Assembly (NCBI GenBank): GCA_945876015.1
Contig: CAMCNM010000129.1
Coordinates: 1-6,036 of the forward strand
Direction of reading: 5' to 3'
Length of the DNA: 6,036 nt
DNA from: Gemmatimonas phototrophica
GTDB lineage: Bacteria; Gemmatimonadota; Gemmatimonadetes; Longimicrobiales; Gaopeijiaceae
Both the position numbers and the translations under genes were made by a program. Below, one piece after another: positions 5,948 through 6,036 of this stretch (within the stretch, counting starts at the first letter, position 1; every line of letters begins with the position of its first letter). The notes under the pieces are model-generated. The model had not been told where the DNA came from and ran no database searches. It saw nothing but the letters and a program-made list of their open reading frames with translations.

Positions 5948-6036
5948 TCAGGCCTCGCGCAGCCAGCGCAGCAGCTCGCCGATGCCCGGCCGCTTGCCGG
6001 TCATGAGGATCCCGACCCGGTAGATGCGTCCGGCGA
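5948..6036 (-). CDS. C-terminal end of a probable ABC-2 type transporter permease (truncated by window edge)
   Basis: The last 28 residues of a minus-strand gene are visible, ending at TGA (complement of 5948-5950). They read AGRIYRVGILMTGKRPGI (first 18 of the 28), then GELLRWLREA. The pattern RIYRVGILM-x-GKRP-x4-ELLRWLR closely resembles the cytoplasmic tail of ABC-2 / NatB-like ABC transporter permeases, which is from memory of the family and not a search. The gene converges on the small operon gene with 6 bp between the stops. No ATPase partner is visible, and it would be expected beyond the right edge. Confidence 0.6.
   Translation of the reverse strand, partial: AGRIYRVGILMTGKRPGIGELLRWLREA

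Noticed and set aside
5942..5952. CTGATCAG palindrome (5944-5951) between the convergent stops as a possible bidirectional terminator
   Set aside because: The symmetric part is only 8 bp with no loop and no T-run on either side, so it does not support a terminator call.
1..6036. CRISPR arrays, tRNA or rRNA genes, insertion sequences, toxin-antitoxin or defence genes
   Set aside because: I saw no regularly spaced repeats, no tRNA-like fold or rRNA sequence, no transposase motif with terminal repeats, and no protein resembling a defence component. The MoxR ATPase here pairs with DUF58/transglutaminase and not with a defence partner.

Overview
The window is very GC-rich, with coding frames strongly biased to G or C at third positions. 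It holds parts of three transcription units. The content points to a high-GC, Gram-negative-type bacterium: a Tat-exported respiratory oxidoreductase with a multiheme periplasmic cytochrome, plus a MoxR/DUF58/transglutaminase operon. I cannot assign a phylum from the sequence alone. Gemmatimonadota, 'Eisenbacteria'-like lineages, Acidobacteriota or deltaproteobacterial groups would all fit.

Region 1 (about 1-1270, minus strand) is the start of a quinol-oxidising respiratory operon of the alternative complex III (ACIII)/Qrc type. It has an exported pentaheme cytochrome c (ActA-like, 716-1270). After a 19-bp gap comes the N-terminal 232 residues of a Tat-signal molybdopterin-oxidoreductase-family protein (ActB-like, 1-696), which runs off the left edge. 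The rest of the complex (ferredoxin domain, NrfD-like membrane subunits and others) would be expected beyond the left edge.

Region 2 (1271-1514) is a 244-bp divergent regulatory gap, clearly less GC-rich than its surroundings. It holds a good minus-strand promoter (TTGACA, 18 bp, TAGCTT) for the respiratory operon and an extended -10 promoter (TGATATATT) for the rightward operon. A perfect 8-bp inverted repeat with a 14-bp spacer overlaps the -35 zones of both. A strong stem-loop lies at the predicted 5' end of the rightward transcript.

Region 3 (1515-5941, plus strand) is a tight four-gene operon: a MoxR-family AAA+ ATPase, a membrane-anchored DUF58 protein, a TgpA-like membrane transglutaminase, and a 100-residue protein of unknown function. 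The first three genes overlap by 4 bp at each junction (GTGA, then ATGA); the fourth starts 10 bp downstream behind a strong AGGAGG. MoxR/DUF58/transglutaminase sets are known as a conserved module. The MoxR ATPase is thought to act as a chaperone or remodeller for the partner proteins, and the transglutaminase core acts outside the membrane. The DUF58-transglutaminase junction lies inside a perfect 12-bp-arm hairpin that covers the ribosome site, stop and start codons, suggesting strict translational coupling.

Region 4 (5948-6036, minus strand) is the C-terminal end of a converging gene, probably an ABC-2 type transporter permease. It ends 6 bp from the stop of the small protein.

I did not find a novel defence or mobile system. 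The unusual material is regulatory (the divergent promoter region and the junction hairpin), plus the unknown small operon gene and some sequence features of the ActB-like and DUF58 proteins.
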